Counted from the first letter of the stretch, positions 1-8,468 are shown. The stretch: DNA of 64,000 bases from Pseudoalteromonas sp. UG3-2 (GCF_037120705.1 NZ_JAWLJU010000002.1:1178001-1242000), one strand, 5' to 3'. The notes: generated from the letters alone by a model not told the origin. A program made the numbers and translations.

Positions 1-1128
1 CATTTGGGTAAAGGTTTTGTCGTTGACCTGACCTTTCACCGCATCCGGTAAGTTCGACATGCCCGGCAGCTTATCTAACATCGACATCATTCCGCCCATG
101 TTTTTCATCTGCCGTAATTGTTCGGCGAAGTCTTCTAAGGTAAAGCCATTGCCTTTAAAGACTTTCTCAGCCACTTTCTGGGCTTTGTCTTTGTCGACTT
201 TCATTTCGACTTCTTCGATAAGCGACAGCACATCGCCCATACCTAGAATTCGCGAGGCAACTCGGTCTGGGTGGAATGGCTCTAGGGCATCGGTTTTTTC
301 ACCAACACCAATAAACTTAATCGGTTTGCCAGTAATATGACGAATTGAAAGCGCCGCACCACCGCGGGCATCACCGTCGGTTTTGGTTAAGATGACACCG
401 CTTAATGGCAGCGCTTCATCGAAGGCCTTGGCCGTGTTAGCAGCATCCTGACCGGTCATGGAGTCAACCACAAACAAGGTTTCAATGGGATTAATGGCAC
501 TGTGAAGGTCTTTGATCTCATCCATCATGTTGGCATCAACGTGCAAACGACCTGCGGTATCCACTAATACTACATCGATGAACTTCTTCTTAGCATGGGC
601 GATGGCGCCATTGGCAATGTCGACCGGCTTTTGTGAGGTATCACTGGGGAAAAAGTCAACATCCACTTCGCCTGCTAGGGTTTCTAGCTGCTTAATCGCC
701 GCGGGGCGATAGACGTCGGCACTGACCACCAATACCGATTTCTTTTTGCGTTCTTTTAGGTATTTGGCCAGTTTACCAATACTGGTGGTTTTACCCGCAC
801 CTTGCAGACCGGCTACCATCACCACCGCTGGCGGCTGGGCGTTTAGGTTCAGCTCTTCATTGGCTTCACCCATGGCCTTTTCAAGTTCTTCACGAACAAT
901 CTTAATGAAAACCTGACCGGGGCTCAGGCTCTTAGTTACTTCAGTGCCAACCGCTCTTGCTTTTACTTGCTTAACAAAATCACGCACTACCGGTAAAGCA
1001 ACATCGGCTTCTAGCAATGCCATGCGCACTTCACGTAGCGTTTCTTTGATATTGTCTTCGGTCAAACGGCCACGGCCGCTGATATTTTTAAGCGTCTTTC
1101 CTAAACGCTCCTGGAGGTTTTCAAACAT
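1..1128 (-). CDS. ffh: Signal recognition particle protein Ffh (3' end cut by window)
   Basis: Ffh binds 4.5S RNA and hydrophobic signal sequences and, with FtsY, delivers nascent membrane proteins to the Sec translocon. The reading frame starts at the ATG at 1126-1128 (MFENLQERLGKTLKN) and is open to base 1. The N domain is followed by the G domain with the P-loop GLQGAGKTT near residue 100, a DTAGR motif and TKTDGDARGG, and then the start of the methionine-rich M domain (MKNMGGMMSMLDKLPGM). About 376 residues are visible; full Ffh is near 450, so the RNA-binding end lies outside the window. It is divergent from ypjD, as in other gammaproteobacteria. Confidence 0.97.
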   Translation of the reverse strand, partial: MFENLQERLGKTLKNISGRGRLTEDNIKETLREVRMALLEADVALPVVRDFVKQVKARAVGTEVTKSLSPGQVFIKIVREELEKAMGEANEELNLNAQPPAVVMVAGLQGAGKTTSIGKLAKYLKERKKKSVLVVSADVYRPAAIKQLETLAGEVDVDFFPSDTSQKPVDIANGAIAHAKKKFIDVVLVDTAGRLHVDANMMDEIKDLHSAINPIETLFVVDSMTGQDAANTAKAFDEALPLSGVILTKTDGDARGGAALSIRHITGKPIKFIGVGEKTDALEPFHPDRVASRILGMGDVLSLIEEVEMKVDKDKAQKVAEKVFKGNGFTLEDFAEQLRQMKNMGGMMSMLDKLPGMSNLPDAVKGQVNDKTFTQM

Positions 1129-1328
1129 GTATCGGTTCCAAAATCTCGAAATTGTCGGGCATTATACTGATATGAGTGCCACTAATACAGTATTCAAGCA
1201 GAATCGGCGTGTCTTTTTCCCTTATTCGCCAGTAATAAGCCGGCTGAATGCTATAAAAGCCTATGCAATTGCCTAGGCTTTAAATACAATAGCGTTAAAA
1301 GGAAAATAAAAATTAGGCACTTTACTCT

Positions 1329-2135
1329 ATGATGATCATCAGCTTGTCACTAATCGCCTGTCTTTTTTACACCATGGCCACCAGCCATGTGTTGTCGCGC
1401 TTATTTGACAAACAGGGCCCAAATCAAAAGAAGACACTGATTTTAAGCACCATCGCGATATTAACGCATATGCTGGTGCTGGTGAATTCGGTGTTTACTC
1501 AGCAGGGTCAAGATCTCAGCACGGTAAACGTCGCCCTGCTCACTTGCTGGGTGATTGTGGTCTCGGTGACCACAGTGTCATTGCGCTTTCCTGCCACCTT
1601 ACTGCTTCCAGTGGTGTATGGCTTTGCCGCCATCTTATTACTGGCCAGCTTATTTATCCCCCATCATATTGTGATGACCAGCATTAACGTTGACTTAGGC
1701 TTGGTTATTCATATTTCGCTTTCTTTACTGGCCTACTGCGTACTGATTATTTCGACCTTATACGCCATTCAATTTATGTTTATTGATAAGCGCCTGAAAC
1801 AACGGGATTTGGCCATTATGACCAGCCATTTACCGCCGCTAATGGTGGTAGAGCGTCAGCTTTATCAGTTGCTTTTTGTCGGCACTGGGCTGCTAACCAT
1901 GGCGCTTGCCTCTGGCTTTTTGTTCCTCGATGGCATGTTTGCTAAAGAAGCCATACACAAAACCATTTTATCCATTGTCGCTTGGTTAATTTATGCTACC
2001 GTTGCCCTAGGCCATAAACAATTTGGCTGGCGTGGCAAGCCGGTAGTCATTGCTATTATTAGCGCTTCTGTTATCGTCACTTTGGGGTATTTTGGCAGCC
2101 GTTTCATACAAGAAGTGGTATTAGGCCGGTTTTAA
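1329..2135 (+). CDS. ypjD: YpjD-like CcsA-family inner membrane protein
   Basis: A 268-residue, strongly hydrophobic protein with about eight predicted membrane segments. It matches the cytochrome c assembly/CcsA-like family in its hydrophobic pattern and in its position between ffh and the CorB gene, the same order as E. coli ffh-ypjD-yfjD. The family resembles heme-handling CcsA, but no substrate has been firmly shown, so a cytochrome c role should not be assumed. The start chosen is the first ATG of a tandem ATG-ATG. The gene is divergent from ffh and 74 bp upstream of corB; the two are likely co-transcribed. Confidence 0.85.
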   Translation: MMIISLSLIACLFYTMATSHVLSRLFDKQGPNQKKTLILSTIAILTHMLVLVNSVFTQQGQDLSTVNVALLTCWVIVVSVTTVSLRFPATLLLPVVYGFAAILLLASLFIPHHIVMTSINVDLGLVIHISLSLLAYCVLIISTLYAIQFMFIDKRLKQRDLAIMTSHLPPLMVVERQLYQLLFVGTGLLTMALASGFLFLDGMFAKEAIHKTILSIVAWLIYATVALGHKQFGWRGKPVVIAIISASVIVTLGYFGSRFIQEVVLGRF

Positions 2136-2209
2136 AGTTTAACTTTAACTTGACTATCGCCAGTCACTAAAGCTTAATACGCTTTCGTAAGAAAAAAAGG
2201 GAATCACTG

Positions 2210-3487
2210 TTGGAAGACATATCGACCAGCGCCTTGTTTATTATTTTAGGCGTGCTCATCTTGATGTCGGCTTATTTCTCGAGTTCAGAAACCGGTATCA
2301 TGTCAATCAACCGTATTCGTCTACGTCATCTCGAGAAAGAGAACCATCGTGGCGCGAAGCGTGTCAGTAAACTGCTCACACGACCAGACAGGCTTATAGG
2401 CCTGATCCTCATAGGTAATAACCTCGTTAATATCGCCGCAGCCCAGGTCGCAACCATCATAGGTTTGCGTTTATACGGTGATATGGGTATTGCTGTCGCG
2501 ACGTTTGGTTTAACCTTAGTGGTGCTTATTTTTGCCGAAGTGACTCCTAAAACCTTGGCCGCGCTCTATCCAGAGAAAGTTGCTTTCCCCAGCTCAGTGA
2601 TATTAAAAGCCCTGTTGAAAGTGCTTTATCCACTGGTGATCGCCACCAACTGGATCACCAATGGCATGCTGCGCCTTGTGGGTATTTCGCCACAAGAAAT
2701 CGAAGCCCATAGTCTTAGTAAAGAAGAATTAAAAACCGTGGTGAACGAATCCAGCGCCATGCTGCCTTCGAACCACCAAAATATGCTGACCTCGATTTTG
2801 GATCTTGACCATGTCACCGTTGAAGACATTATGATCCCCCGTAACGAAATTAACGCCATTGATATTAACGACGAGTGGAAAGACATTGCCCGTCAATTAA
2901 CCAATGCTCAGCACACCCGTGTGCTTTTGTATCGCGACCAAATTGATGATGCCGTAGGCTTTATCCATGCCCGTGATGCATTACGACTGTTAACCAAAGA
3001 GCAGTTTGATAAACCGTCTTTGCTTAGAGCCGTACGCGAGATCTACTTTGTTCCAGAAAACACCTCGCTGAATACCCAGCTAATCAAGTTTCAAGAAGCC
3101 AAAGAGCGCATCGGCTTAGTGGTCGATGAGTACGGCGATATTCAAGGCTTAGTGACGCTGGAAGACATTCTGGAAGAAGTAGTGGGTGATTTCACCACCA
3201 CACAAACGCGCCCACCCAGTGAAGAAGTGAACATGCAACACGACGGCACAGTAATGGTCGAAGGCAGTGTCAACATTCGCGACTTAAACAAAGAAATGGA
3301 TTGGGACTTACCCACCGAAGGCCCGAAAACCCTAAGTGGCCTGATTGTCGAGTACCTCGAAGACATCCCCGACGCCCCGCTAAGCTTACGTGTCGACAAC
3401 TACCGTATGGAAGTGGTTGAGATCAAAGAGAACATGATTAAGCAGGTCAAGGTCTCCCCTGAAGTTGAGGCAACAAAACACAGCTAA
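2210..3487 (+). CDS. corB: CNNM/CorB-family Mg2+/Co2+ efflux-type membrane protein
   Basis: A 425-residue protein of the HlyC/CorC (CNNM) family, linked to magnesium or cobalt export. An N-terminal DUF21 membrane domain (about residues 1-190) is followed by a pair of CBS domains (about 200-330, including VGFIHARDAL and GLVVDEYGDIQGLVTLEDI) and a C-terminal CorC_HlyC domain. The start is TTG at 2210, preceded by an AAGGGA ribosome site; no nearer ATG fits the family N-terminus. A strong inverted repeat follows the stop, so it is the last gene of the ypjD-corB pair. Confidence 0.93.
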   Translation: MEDISTSALFIILGVLILMSAYFSSSETGIMSINRIRLRHLEKENHRGAKRVSKLLTRPDRLIGLILIGNNLVNIAAAQVATIIGLRLYGDMGIAVATFGLTLVVLIFAEVTPKTLAALYPEKVAFPSSVILKALLKVLYPLVIATNWITNGMLRLVGISPQEIEAHSLSKEELKTVVNESSAMLPSNHQNMLTSILDLDHVTVEDIMIPRNEINAIDINDEWKDIARQLTNAQHTRVLLYRDQIDDAVGFIHARDALRLLTKEQFDKPSLLRAVREIYFVPENTSLNTQLIKFQEAKERIGLVVDEYGDIQGLVTLEDILEEVVGDFTTTQTRPPSEEVNMQHDGTVMVEGSVNIRDLNKEMDWDLPTEGPKTLSGLIVEYLEDIPDAPLSLRVDNYRMEVVEIKENMIKQVKVSPEVEATKHS

Positions 3488-3491
3488 CACT

Positions 3492-3520
3492 ATAAGGCGA
3501 GCTCGTTAGGCTCGCCTTAT
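3492..3520 (+). terminator. Hairpin after corB
   Basis: An 11-bp perfect stem (ATAAGGCGAGC / GCTCGCCTTAT) with a 7-base loop lies 5 bp after the corB stop. The T-tract is weak, so read-through is possible. It marks the boundary between the core genes and the cassette region. Confidence 0.7.
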
Positions 3521-3674
3521 CTAGATAGATATCACTTAATATCTGCCAGCCTTGCTGTAGAAGTGGTCACGCAACAACCTACAAACCAAGCCTTAGTGCA
3601 CTTCTCACAGATAGAAGCGTAAATCTGACATTAACAGCAACTATGTGCCGGGCGCACCGCGTAGCGGATGAGTT

Positions 3675-3772
3675 CAACGCCCCCGTTAATGGGCACAATA
3701 TAGTTGGCTAGAATATGCCACGAGGGAGCAAAGGCCAACTGTACTTTGACCTTGTTTAACAGCTTGTTATAT
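3675..3772 (-). repeat. attC-like recombination site 1
   Basis: Read on the minus strand, the site starts at ATATAAC (overlapping the stop codon of the 117-residue membrane protein) and ends near GGGCGTTGAA. The inner arms AGTTGGC and GCCAACT (3702-3708 and 3734-3740) pair perfectly around a 25-base extra-helical region. This is the layout of an integron attC site: outer core AAC/GTT boxes with an inner imperfect palindrome. The outer arms pair poorly, so the site may be degenerate. Confidence 0.6.
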
Positions 3773-4120
3773 GCTGTTTTCTTCATTTAGAAAAAATAGA
3801 ATAATTAACTCCGCTGCACTAATCGATGCTAGCTGAATAATAAGACCAAACATTATCCCTATCCCAGCTTGAGCATCCGACTCTATACCAAACAACAAAA
3901 CGGGTACTGAAAGAAAGGTGAGTACAGCCGGAGTACTTCTAATAATGGTTAACTTGATATTTCGATAGTTATTATCATTAGCCAAAAAGTATAAAACTGC
4001 ATATGGCGATAGCAACAAGTAAAAGCCTACCTCACTTGGCCCCCAATACTTAATGGCAATAGAAACAAAAGATAATAAAGCTAACACTTTAATTGGCAAA
4101 TAAACCTTTCTATAACTCAT
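3767..4120 (-). CDS. Small integral membrane protein, cassette gene
   Basis: A 117-residue protein with about three to four hydrophobic segments and no family I recognise. The start chosen is the ATG at 4118-4120 (MSYRKVYLPIKV), because it has an ideal AAGGAG site 6 bases upstream; a longer reading from 4165 would start inside the preceding attC-like site. The stop codon TAA lies inside the ATATAAC box of attC-like site 1. This overlap of a stop codon with the site is typical of integron cassettes. Function unknown. Confidence 0.7.
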   Translation of the reverse strand: MSYRKVYLPIKVLALLSFVSIAIKYWGPSEVGFYLLLSPYAVLYFLANDNNYRNIKLTIIRSTPAVLTFLSVPVLLFGIESDAQAGIGIMFGLIIQLASISAAELIILFFLNEENSI

Positions 4121-4131
4121 GACTCTCCTTG

Positions 4132-4219
4132 GCATAACGCCCTTTTTAGGGGGCGGCTGGAGCATAGCGTAAGCCGTCCCAGCCGCGTATTTCGCGGCGA
4201 TTATAACCGCTTGTTATAT
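4132..4219 (-). repeat. attC-like recombination site 2
   Basis: On the minus strand the site runs from ATATAACAAGCGG to GGGCGTTATGCC. Its inner arms GCGGCTGG and CCAGCCGC (4153-4160 and 4179-4186) are a perfect 8-bp pair, and the AAC/GTT ends mirror each other. It separates two minus-strand genes and sits a few bases after the stop of the upstream one. It is the best attC candidate in the window. Confidence 0.72.
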
Positions 4220-4220
4220 T

Positions 4221-4679
4221 TTAGCGCATCTCGGTAAATGCTACAGAATCCGGAATCCTTTCCTCGTTAACACGTGTAGAGTGCATCTGCCGCAGGCGCC
4301 AGCTTCCGTTGTCCTTGACTACCACCACACTTTCTAGCCACGCAACATTCTGCGTGGATTTTTTTGACGAAAATACGGCTTTATTCCAGTAATTTATAAG
4401 CGCGATATCTTCTCTCACATCAGAAGAGATTAGACTAAAGAAATTTTCTCTCTTGTATTCACTTAGAGCGACAACAGAGACAAGCTCATCAATACCCCAA
4501 ACTTCTCCATTTTCAAGGAGTTCGAATTTATCCGTTACCGCCGCCCTCATACCTGAGTGGTCAATTTCCGACATTGCGGAAAATAGCGCCATAACTGGCT
4601 CAAAAGCCGGTTCCACCTGCGCTGAAACCGACCCAGAGAATAACGATAGAGCCAACACAAGTTTTCTTATTATTTTCAT
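4221..4679 (-). CDS. Secreted NTF2/SnoaL-like protein, cassette gene
   Basis: A 152-residue protein beginning with a signal peptide (MKIIRKLVLALSLFSGSVSAQ, likely cut after SA) followed by an about 125-residue domain whose pattern (helical start, MRAAVTDKFELLENGEVWG, ending in a strand with SWRLRQMHSTR) resembles NTF2-like/SnoaL proteins. The start at 4679 has a GGAGG site; a longer frame would run back into the cassette junction. No catalytic residues can be assigned. Family assignment is by eye only, and export to the periplasm is inferred from the signal peptide. Confidence 0.68.
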   Translation of the reverse strand: MKIIRKLVLALSLFSGSVSAQVEPAFEPVMALFSAMSEIDHSGMRAAVTDKFELLENGEVWGIDELVSVVALSEYKRENFFSLISSDVREDIALINYWNKAVFSSKKSTQNVAWLESVVVVKDNGSWRLRQMHSTRVNEERIPDSVAFTEMR

Positions 4680-4909
4680 GGTTTCCTCCAAAAGACATAA
4701 TGCCCAGCTAACAGGCAAAAAATCGTTGGTTAAAATTAGTGAAATACGCCAAAGGCTAACTTAACCCATTTAAAATAAAAGCGACAGCCAATCACGCACC
4801 ACCCAAGGCTTTTACATCGCTGTTTTCTATATAGAAGAATCACAAAACGACGCAGAGCTTGTTCATCACTTGGATAAGGTTGCGGCTTCGCGCGACCCAT
4901 CCTTATTTT

Positions 4910-5785
4910 TTATATTTTGTTTTTTCTAAATTCATAATATGCCAGCAAGGCTTTTGGCACTGAATAATACGGATTATCAGAATGGCCTGAATTTTCGTTG
5001 TAATGGAATGCATGATTGAAATTTATAGGTGCATTTAATTCTATTGCTGATAATAAACCTTTGAATGAACCTGTGATAATCTCGTTTTCGTTACCACCAA
5101 TGCTTAAATATAAAAATAAAGGTTTTTCACTAAGTTTAGATAAACCGTTATTAAACTCCTGAACAACAACTGAGTTGTCGTACCAAGCTGCGGGGCTAAA
5201 CGCAAAATAACCAGTAAACAATTCAGGTTTAGTAACTATTGTATATAGTACGAAGCTTCCACCAGCAGAGAAACCACTAAGTACTCGGTTATCATTAATT
5301 GAGTACTTATTTTCTATAAAAGGGATTAATTCTTTTTCGATAAAAGATAAAAATAAATCAGCTTTACCAAAAATTTCTGGGGAGTTTTCCGTACTGGGCC
5401 TAGCTTCTATTTGAACATCTTTTCTGGCGTAGGGGGGTACTAAATCTCTATTTCTTGTATCTGTCCAGAACAGGTTAGGGATTGAGACAATAACGGAATC
5501 TTCTATTAGCTTTTTTTCAGACTGCGTTGTAACGGTTTCATGCCAACGACTTAAGTTAAAATTACCGTCTGATTTTATGATTAACGGATAACTTTTTTGA
5601 CTATCGTATCCCTTTGGCAAACGAACAAACACCCTTCTTTCTTCTGAAAGAAACTCTGAATAAATATCATGATCGATGAACTCAGAAGTGTAGTGCTCAA
5701 AATATCTCGATAAAGAAACAGAAGTCCCAACTACAAACAGTATTGCAAGTAATGAAGTAAATATTAGCTTAGGTGGAATTTTCAC
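4910..5785 (-). CDS. Membrane-anchored or secreted esterase of the alpha/beta-hydrolase fold (cassette gene)
   Basis: A 291-residue protein with one N-terminal hydrophobic segment (residues about 8-27: signal peptide or anchor). The nucleophile elbow is SGFSAGGSF near residue 175, and a likely catalytic histidine is in the GHSDNPYYS stretch near the C-terminus. The overall pattern is that of the putative esterase family that includes enterobactin esterase IroE and esterase D. The GTG at 5783-5785 is preferred because AGGAAG lies 5 bases upstream; a TTG one codon earlier is possible. Substrate unknown. The gene is flanked by attC-like site 3 and a less clear junction at 4680-4909. Confidence 0.78.
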   Translation of the reverse strand: MKIPPKLIFTSLLAILFVVGTSVSLSRYFEHYTSEFIDHDIYSEFLSEERRVFVRLPKGYDSQKSYPLIIKSDGNFNLSRWHETVTTQSEKKLIEDSVIVSIPNLFWTDTRNRDLVPPYARKDVQIEARPSTENSPEIFGKADLFLSFIEKELIPFIENKYSINDNRVLSGFSAGGSFVLYTIVTKPELFTGYFAFSPAAWYDNSVVVQEFNNGLSKLSEKPLFLYLSIGGNENEIITGSFKGLLSAIELNAPINFNHAFHYNENSGHSDNPYYSVPKALLAYYEFRKNKI

Positions 5786-5803
5786 CAAATCTTCCTTTCA
5801 AAA

Positions 5804-5910
5804 TATAACGCTTGCTAAGGTGCAATTGATTGTTGGCTATACTTGCGCGAAGCACCAAGCCAACAGCTAATTGTTCCTGTGAGTTTACGAACGAGCTTTA
5901 GTAATTTGTC
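5804..5910 (-). repeat. attC-like recombination site 3
   Basis: An imperfect palindrome between two minus-strand hydrolase genes. The inner arms TGTTGGCT and AGCCAACA (5831-5838 and 5858-5865) pair perfectly, and pairing continues outwards with mismatches (CAATTGAT / TAATTG). The end next to the downstream gene reads GCGTTATATT on the minus strand, like the boxes of sites 1 and 2. The far end lacks a clear AAC box. Confidence 0.6.
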
Positions 5911-5915
5911 GAGCC

Positions 5916-6779
5916 TCATTTATTTACGAGTTCCTTAATACTTTTTACAACCAAGTCACTGTCATGAATATGCAAGAAGTGCTTTTCTGACTCCGAATAT
6001 ACAACTTGGCTATTTTTTGACAAACTCTTGAAATAACTATCAGCTTGACTATCAAGATCATCCATTTTCTTTGCAATATCGTCTGGGACAAAAGGTGCGT
6101 CGTAACGTTTTCCTGTGTTTTTTGAGCGTACTGTAATTATAGGTTTTGATCCAAAGGTTGAAGCATTCTTTAATTCTTCATAACTTTTCATGTGATCTAC
6201 TTTTTCCGGTACCTTTTCAAATAAAGGATCGTGTACAGTTAGCTCAAAGTTCATCTGGCGCAGTAATTTCTTATTATCTGTATTAAATTCTTTTGGCCAA
6301 CGTGTTCCCATTGTATAAAAGTAGCCGAAAGTAGGCGGATCAATTAACACCACTCCAAGCACCTCTTTTGGAAACTGATTGTTATATGAGTTTATAATAT
6401 ATGATCCATACGAATGGCCTGCAAAATAATAAGGGGCTTTAACATTTGCAGCTTGTAATAAGTTGCGTAGCCTTCGAGACATATCATTTACTGTAAATGG
6501 AACAGGGCCTTTTTCACTCTTTCCAAGGCCAGCACGATCGTATAAGCACACACTAAAATCATTCTTTAAGCGTTTTATGTTTTCTAGCCAAATACCGTCA
6601 GAGCCCCAGAGACCAAAACCAGATTCAATAACAAGGTTCGGTTTCTCAGTTCCATAACACTCCAAGTAAAGTTTAAACCCACCAACATCGTACAAACCTG
6701 ACTTAGTAGGTTTTAATTCTGATTCTTTAGCTAGTGTTGCAAAACTTATAAAAATTGAAAGTAGTAAAATTAACTTCAT
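5916..6779 (-). CDS. Secreted alpha/beta hydrolase, cassette gene
   Basis: A 287-residue protein with a signal peptide (MKLILLLSIFISFATLAKE) and an alpha/beta hydrolase fold. Visible elements are the oxyanion-region strand VIESGFGLWGSDG, LYDRAGLGKSEKG, the nucleophile elbow AGHSYGSYI near residue 125, and a C-terminal KHFLHIHDSDLV containing the likely catalytic histidine. The start at 6777-6779 has GGAG six bases upstream; a longer open frame upstream is probably untranslated. It resembles general alpha/beta hydrolases of lipase or esterase type; substrate unknown. It lies next to a truncated IS110-type element and shares orientation with the other cassette genes. Confidence 0.78.
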   Translation of the reverse strand: MKLILLLSIFISFATLAKESELKPTKSGLYDVGGFKLYLECYGTEKPNLVIESGFGLWGSDGIWLENIKRLKNDFSVCLYDRAGLGKSEKGPVPFTVNDMSRRLRNLLQAANVKAPYYFAGHSYGSYIINSYNNQFPKEVLGVVLIDPPTFGYFYTMGTRWPKEFNTDNKKLLRQMNFELTVHDPLFEKVPEKVDHMKSYEELKNASTFGSKPIITVRSKNTGKRYDAPFVPDDIAKKMDDLDSQADSYFKSLSKNSQVVYSESEKHFLHIHDSDLVVKSIKELVNK

Positions 6780-6829
6780 ATTGACTCCGTTCTTGTGGTA
6801 AGGCTTAGACATAATGACTCCCACACGGG

Positions 6830-7200
6830 ACTAGCCTCCGCTTTTTCGTGGGTTAGCTGAATTCAAAGCCAAAGCCATAATTAGTTTGTCAAATAACTAA
6901 GCAGCAGAGGCTAGCATGAACAAACATAGCATACTTTTTATCGGACTTGATACACATAAAGAATTCAATGAAGTAGCCTATATTGAAGGCTACCGAGGCG
7001 CACAACCTGTGCACTTTGGTAGAGCACCATCATCTAAAATAGCCGTTAAAAAACTCGTTCGTCATTTTGAATCTAAATACCCTGCTGCAACGCTTCACTT
7101 TGTCTATGAAGCTGGCCCCTGCGGTTACTGGATTTATCGGTTGATCACTAGCCTTGGTCATTGCTGCTATGTGGTTGCGCCTTCTCTCATTCCTGGGCAA
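6830..7200 (+). mobile_element. Truncated IS110-family insertion sequence (left part)
   Basis: The segment carries a short non-coding left part and the first third of an IS110-type transposase and then breaks off around 7195, where family similarity stops. No right end is visible. The exact left boundary is uncertain; GACTAGCCTCCGC near 6834 is inverted relative to GCAGAGGCTAGC before the transposase start, which may be part of the element's left end. The fragment sits inside the cassette cluster on the opposite strand to the cassette genes. Confidence 0.55.
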
Positions 7201-7233
7201 GTAACGTATGGAAAGCAAGCTATACGTGAATAA
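6916..7233 (+). pseudogene. IS110-family transposase, N-terminal fragment
   Basis: The 105-residue frame starts with the DEDD (RuvC-like) domain of IS110 transposases: FIGLDTHKEFNEVAYIEG carries the first catalytic aspartate, and FVYEAGPCGYWIYRLI carries the conserved E-A-G-P-G-Y stretch. Similarity ends after VVAPSLIP (about residue 94); full transposases are about 310-340 residues with a C-terminal serine domain, absent here. It cannot be active alone. Confidence 0.8.
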
Positions 7234-7259
7234 CGTAGTAGTTAACCTTAGGAAGTGTG

Positions 7260-7377
7260 AATCTGGCCAGAGCTAGAGCATTCTAATAACTGGCACAGAC
7301 ATGTAGGCATAGTTGCGCAGCCACCGCGTGTATGCGTCCCAGCAAACTCAGTGAGTGTGTCGACTGGGTTGTTAGGC
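7260..7377 (-). repeat. attC-like site 4 (one clear end)
   Basis: On the minus strand the site begins with the consensus inverse core GCCTAAC, whose TAA is the stop codon of the lipoprotein gene; on the plus strand this is GTTAGGC, matching GTTRRRY. Inner bases CCCAG and CTGGG (7338-7342, 7364-7368) can pair. The other end is unclear, perhaps because the adjacent insertion sequence fragment removed or altered it. Confidence 0.5.
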
Positions 7378-7821
7378 ATGCTCATCCACAACTTGCAGTT
7401 GCGATATATCCATTAGCCTTATGTGTGTTTGGTAGTAATATTTACCGGTAGGCTTACCACCTGATAGAAGCACAATTTTTACTCGCTGAGCTTTACCATT
7501 GACGACTATGGCTTTGTTTACAAGGTACTCCTGTGGTGCCATTCCATACTTAGCTGATAATTGTGCAATTACTTTTGGGTGTAAAGCGACGGTTATTGAT
7601 CGCTGGTCGCGGTAGTCTTTTTCTGTATTCAAATAGACATATTGCCCTTGGCTGCCAGTAGCAACGATTTGAAGTGCGTATTGCCCAGAAACACCTTTGG
7701 GCGCTGACTCCGCAGCGGCCTTTATTATTTCCATAGGATCTGAGAACGAAGATGTCGTGTGCGAAGTTGTGGACGAGCAACCAGCGAGTAAAAGGATAAG
7801 CGTTAAAAAAACATATTTCAT
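7372..7821 (-). CDS. Putative lipoprotein, cassette gene
   Basis: A 149-residue protein with a lipoprotein signal (MKYVFLTLILLLAGCSS; lipobox LAGC, acylated cysteine at residue 15). The mature part is a small mixed domain (SGQYALQIVATGSQGQYVYLNTEKD and VNGKAQRVKIVLLSGGKPTGKYYYQTH, suggestive of an OB-like beta fold) that I cannot place in a named family. The residue after the lipobox cysteine is Ser, consistent with outer-membrane sorting. Its stop codon lies inside a GCCTAAC core box and a GCTAGGC box precedes its start, so it looks like a complete cassette. Confidence 0.72.
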   Translation of the reverse strand: MKYVFLTLILLLAGCSSTTSHTTSSFSDPMEIIKAAAESAPKGVSGQYALQIVATGSQGQYVYLNTEKDYRDQRSITVALHPKVIAQLSAKYGMAPQEYLVNKAIVVNGKAQRVKIVLLSGGKPTGKYYYQTHIRLMDISQLQVVDEHA

Positions 7822-7857
7822 GGTTTATTTCCTTATAAATGCCTAGCATTTAAGTAT

Positions 7858-8091
7858 TTATGCGACACGCTGTTTATATTGCATAATCAATTGTTGAATT
7901 GAGCCGCTACCAGCTGGGTGTGTCAGAGTTGGTGTTACTTGTGCTACAGGAGGCTTTTTTAGGTACCAGCCAAACCAGTTGGTTTGATCAGCTAACCTAT
8001 TTTTATCTAAGCTTTCACTGCACAGCTCAGTGTTTATTTTGTCCCTATTACACCTAAATTTAGCCCGATAAGCAATGATATTTTTATACAC
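7858..8091 (-). CDS. Small hypothetical frame, doubtful
   Basis: A 77-codon open frame with no recognised motif. It is polar, with a proline/glycine-rich stretch (TLTHPAGSGS) and a basic C-terminus. It may be the remnant of a longer gene whose 5' part was lost, or not a gene at all. No clear ribosome site was seen. It is listed only because it occupies the space between the last cassette gene and the repeat region. Confidence 0.2.
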   Translation of the reverse strand: MYKNIIAYRAKFRCNRDKINTELCSESLDKNRLADQTNWFGWYLKKPPVAQVTPTLTHPAGSGSIQQLIMQYKQRVA

Positions 8092-8237
8092 ACAGTCATG
8101 CCTACCCTGAACAATTAAGCAGGTTAACCACTTGCTTTCATTCAGTATCTCTAACTAATAATGCATTCGTTTGTGTATTGTTCGTTTATATCAGCCACTA
8201 ACTTATTTGCTAAATGCGGATACTTTCAGCAACTTTT

Positions 8238-8327
8238 CCTCCCTCATCACACCCTCAAGTCAGCAGCTAATTAACTTATTTCGCGCAGGGAAGCGCGAAA
8301 AAGCATATCAGGGCCAAGGACAGGCCT
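8238..8327. repeat. Direct repeat, copy A (about 90 bp)
   Basis: About 90 bp nearly identical to 8456-8545, 218 bp away. Both copies contain the hairpin TTTCGCGC/GCGCGAAA and end at a GGCC-rich hairpin. The two copies flank the 65-residue frame described separately. Confidence 0.85.
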
Positions 8328-8468
8328 GAAACCTATCACGAAGATAATGAAACCAATAAACGAAGTCACAGCAAAATTATCACTGTTACTACCTTCAGCC
8401 CTACCAGCAATAAAATAGCTAACAGAAATAACACAACAACCAGTAGCAACACCCTCCTCCCTCATCAC
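8271..8468 (-). pseudogene. Possible C-terminal fragment of a SUMF1/VR-like protein
   Basis: A 65-residue frame whose end (VIGFRPVLGP) resembles the C-terminal GFRxxL signature of formylglycine-generating-enzyme (SUMF1/C-type-lectin-like) proteins, which are common targets of diversity-generating retroelements. The preceding residues (SNSDNFAVTSFIGFIIF) would occupy the position of the usual Asn-rich variable stretch. It has no N-terminal domain and lies between two copies of a direct repeat. It is probably a remnant; it may also be a chance frame. No reverse transcriptase is present in the window. Confidence 0.25.

Noticed and set aside
4680..4909. Possible attC-like site between two cassette genes
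   Set aside because: Only an imperfect pairing (AAAGCGACAGCC with GGCTTTTACATCGCTG) is seen and no core boxes; left unassigned.
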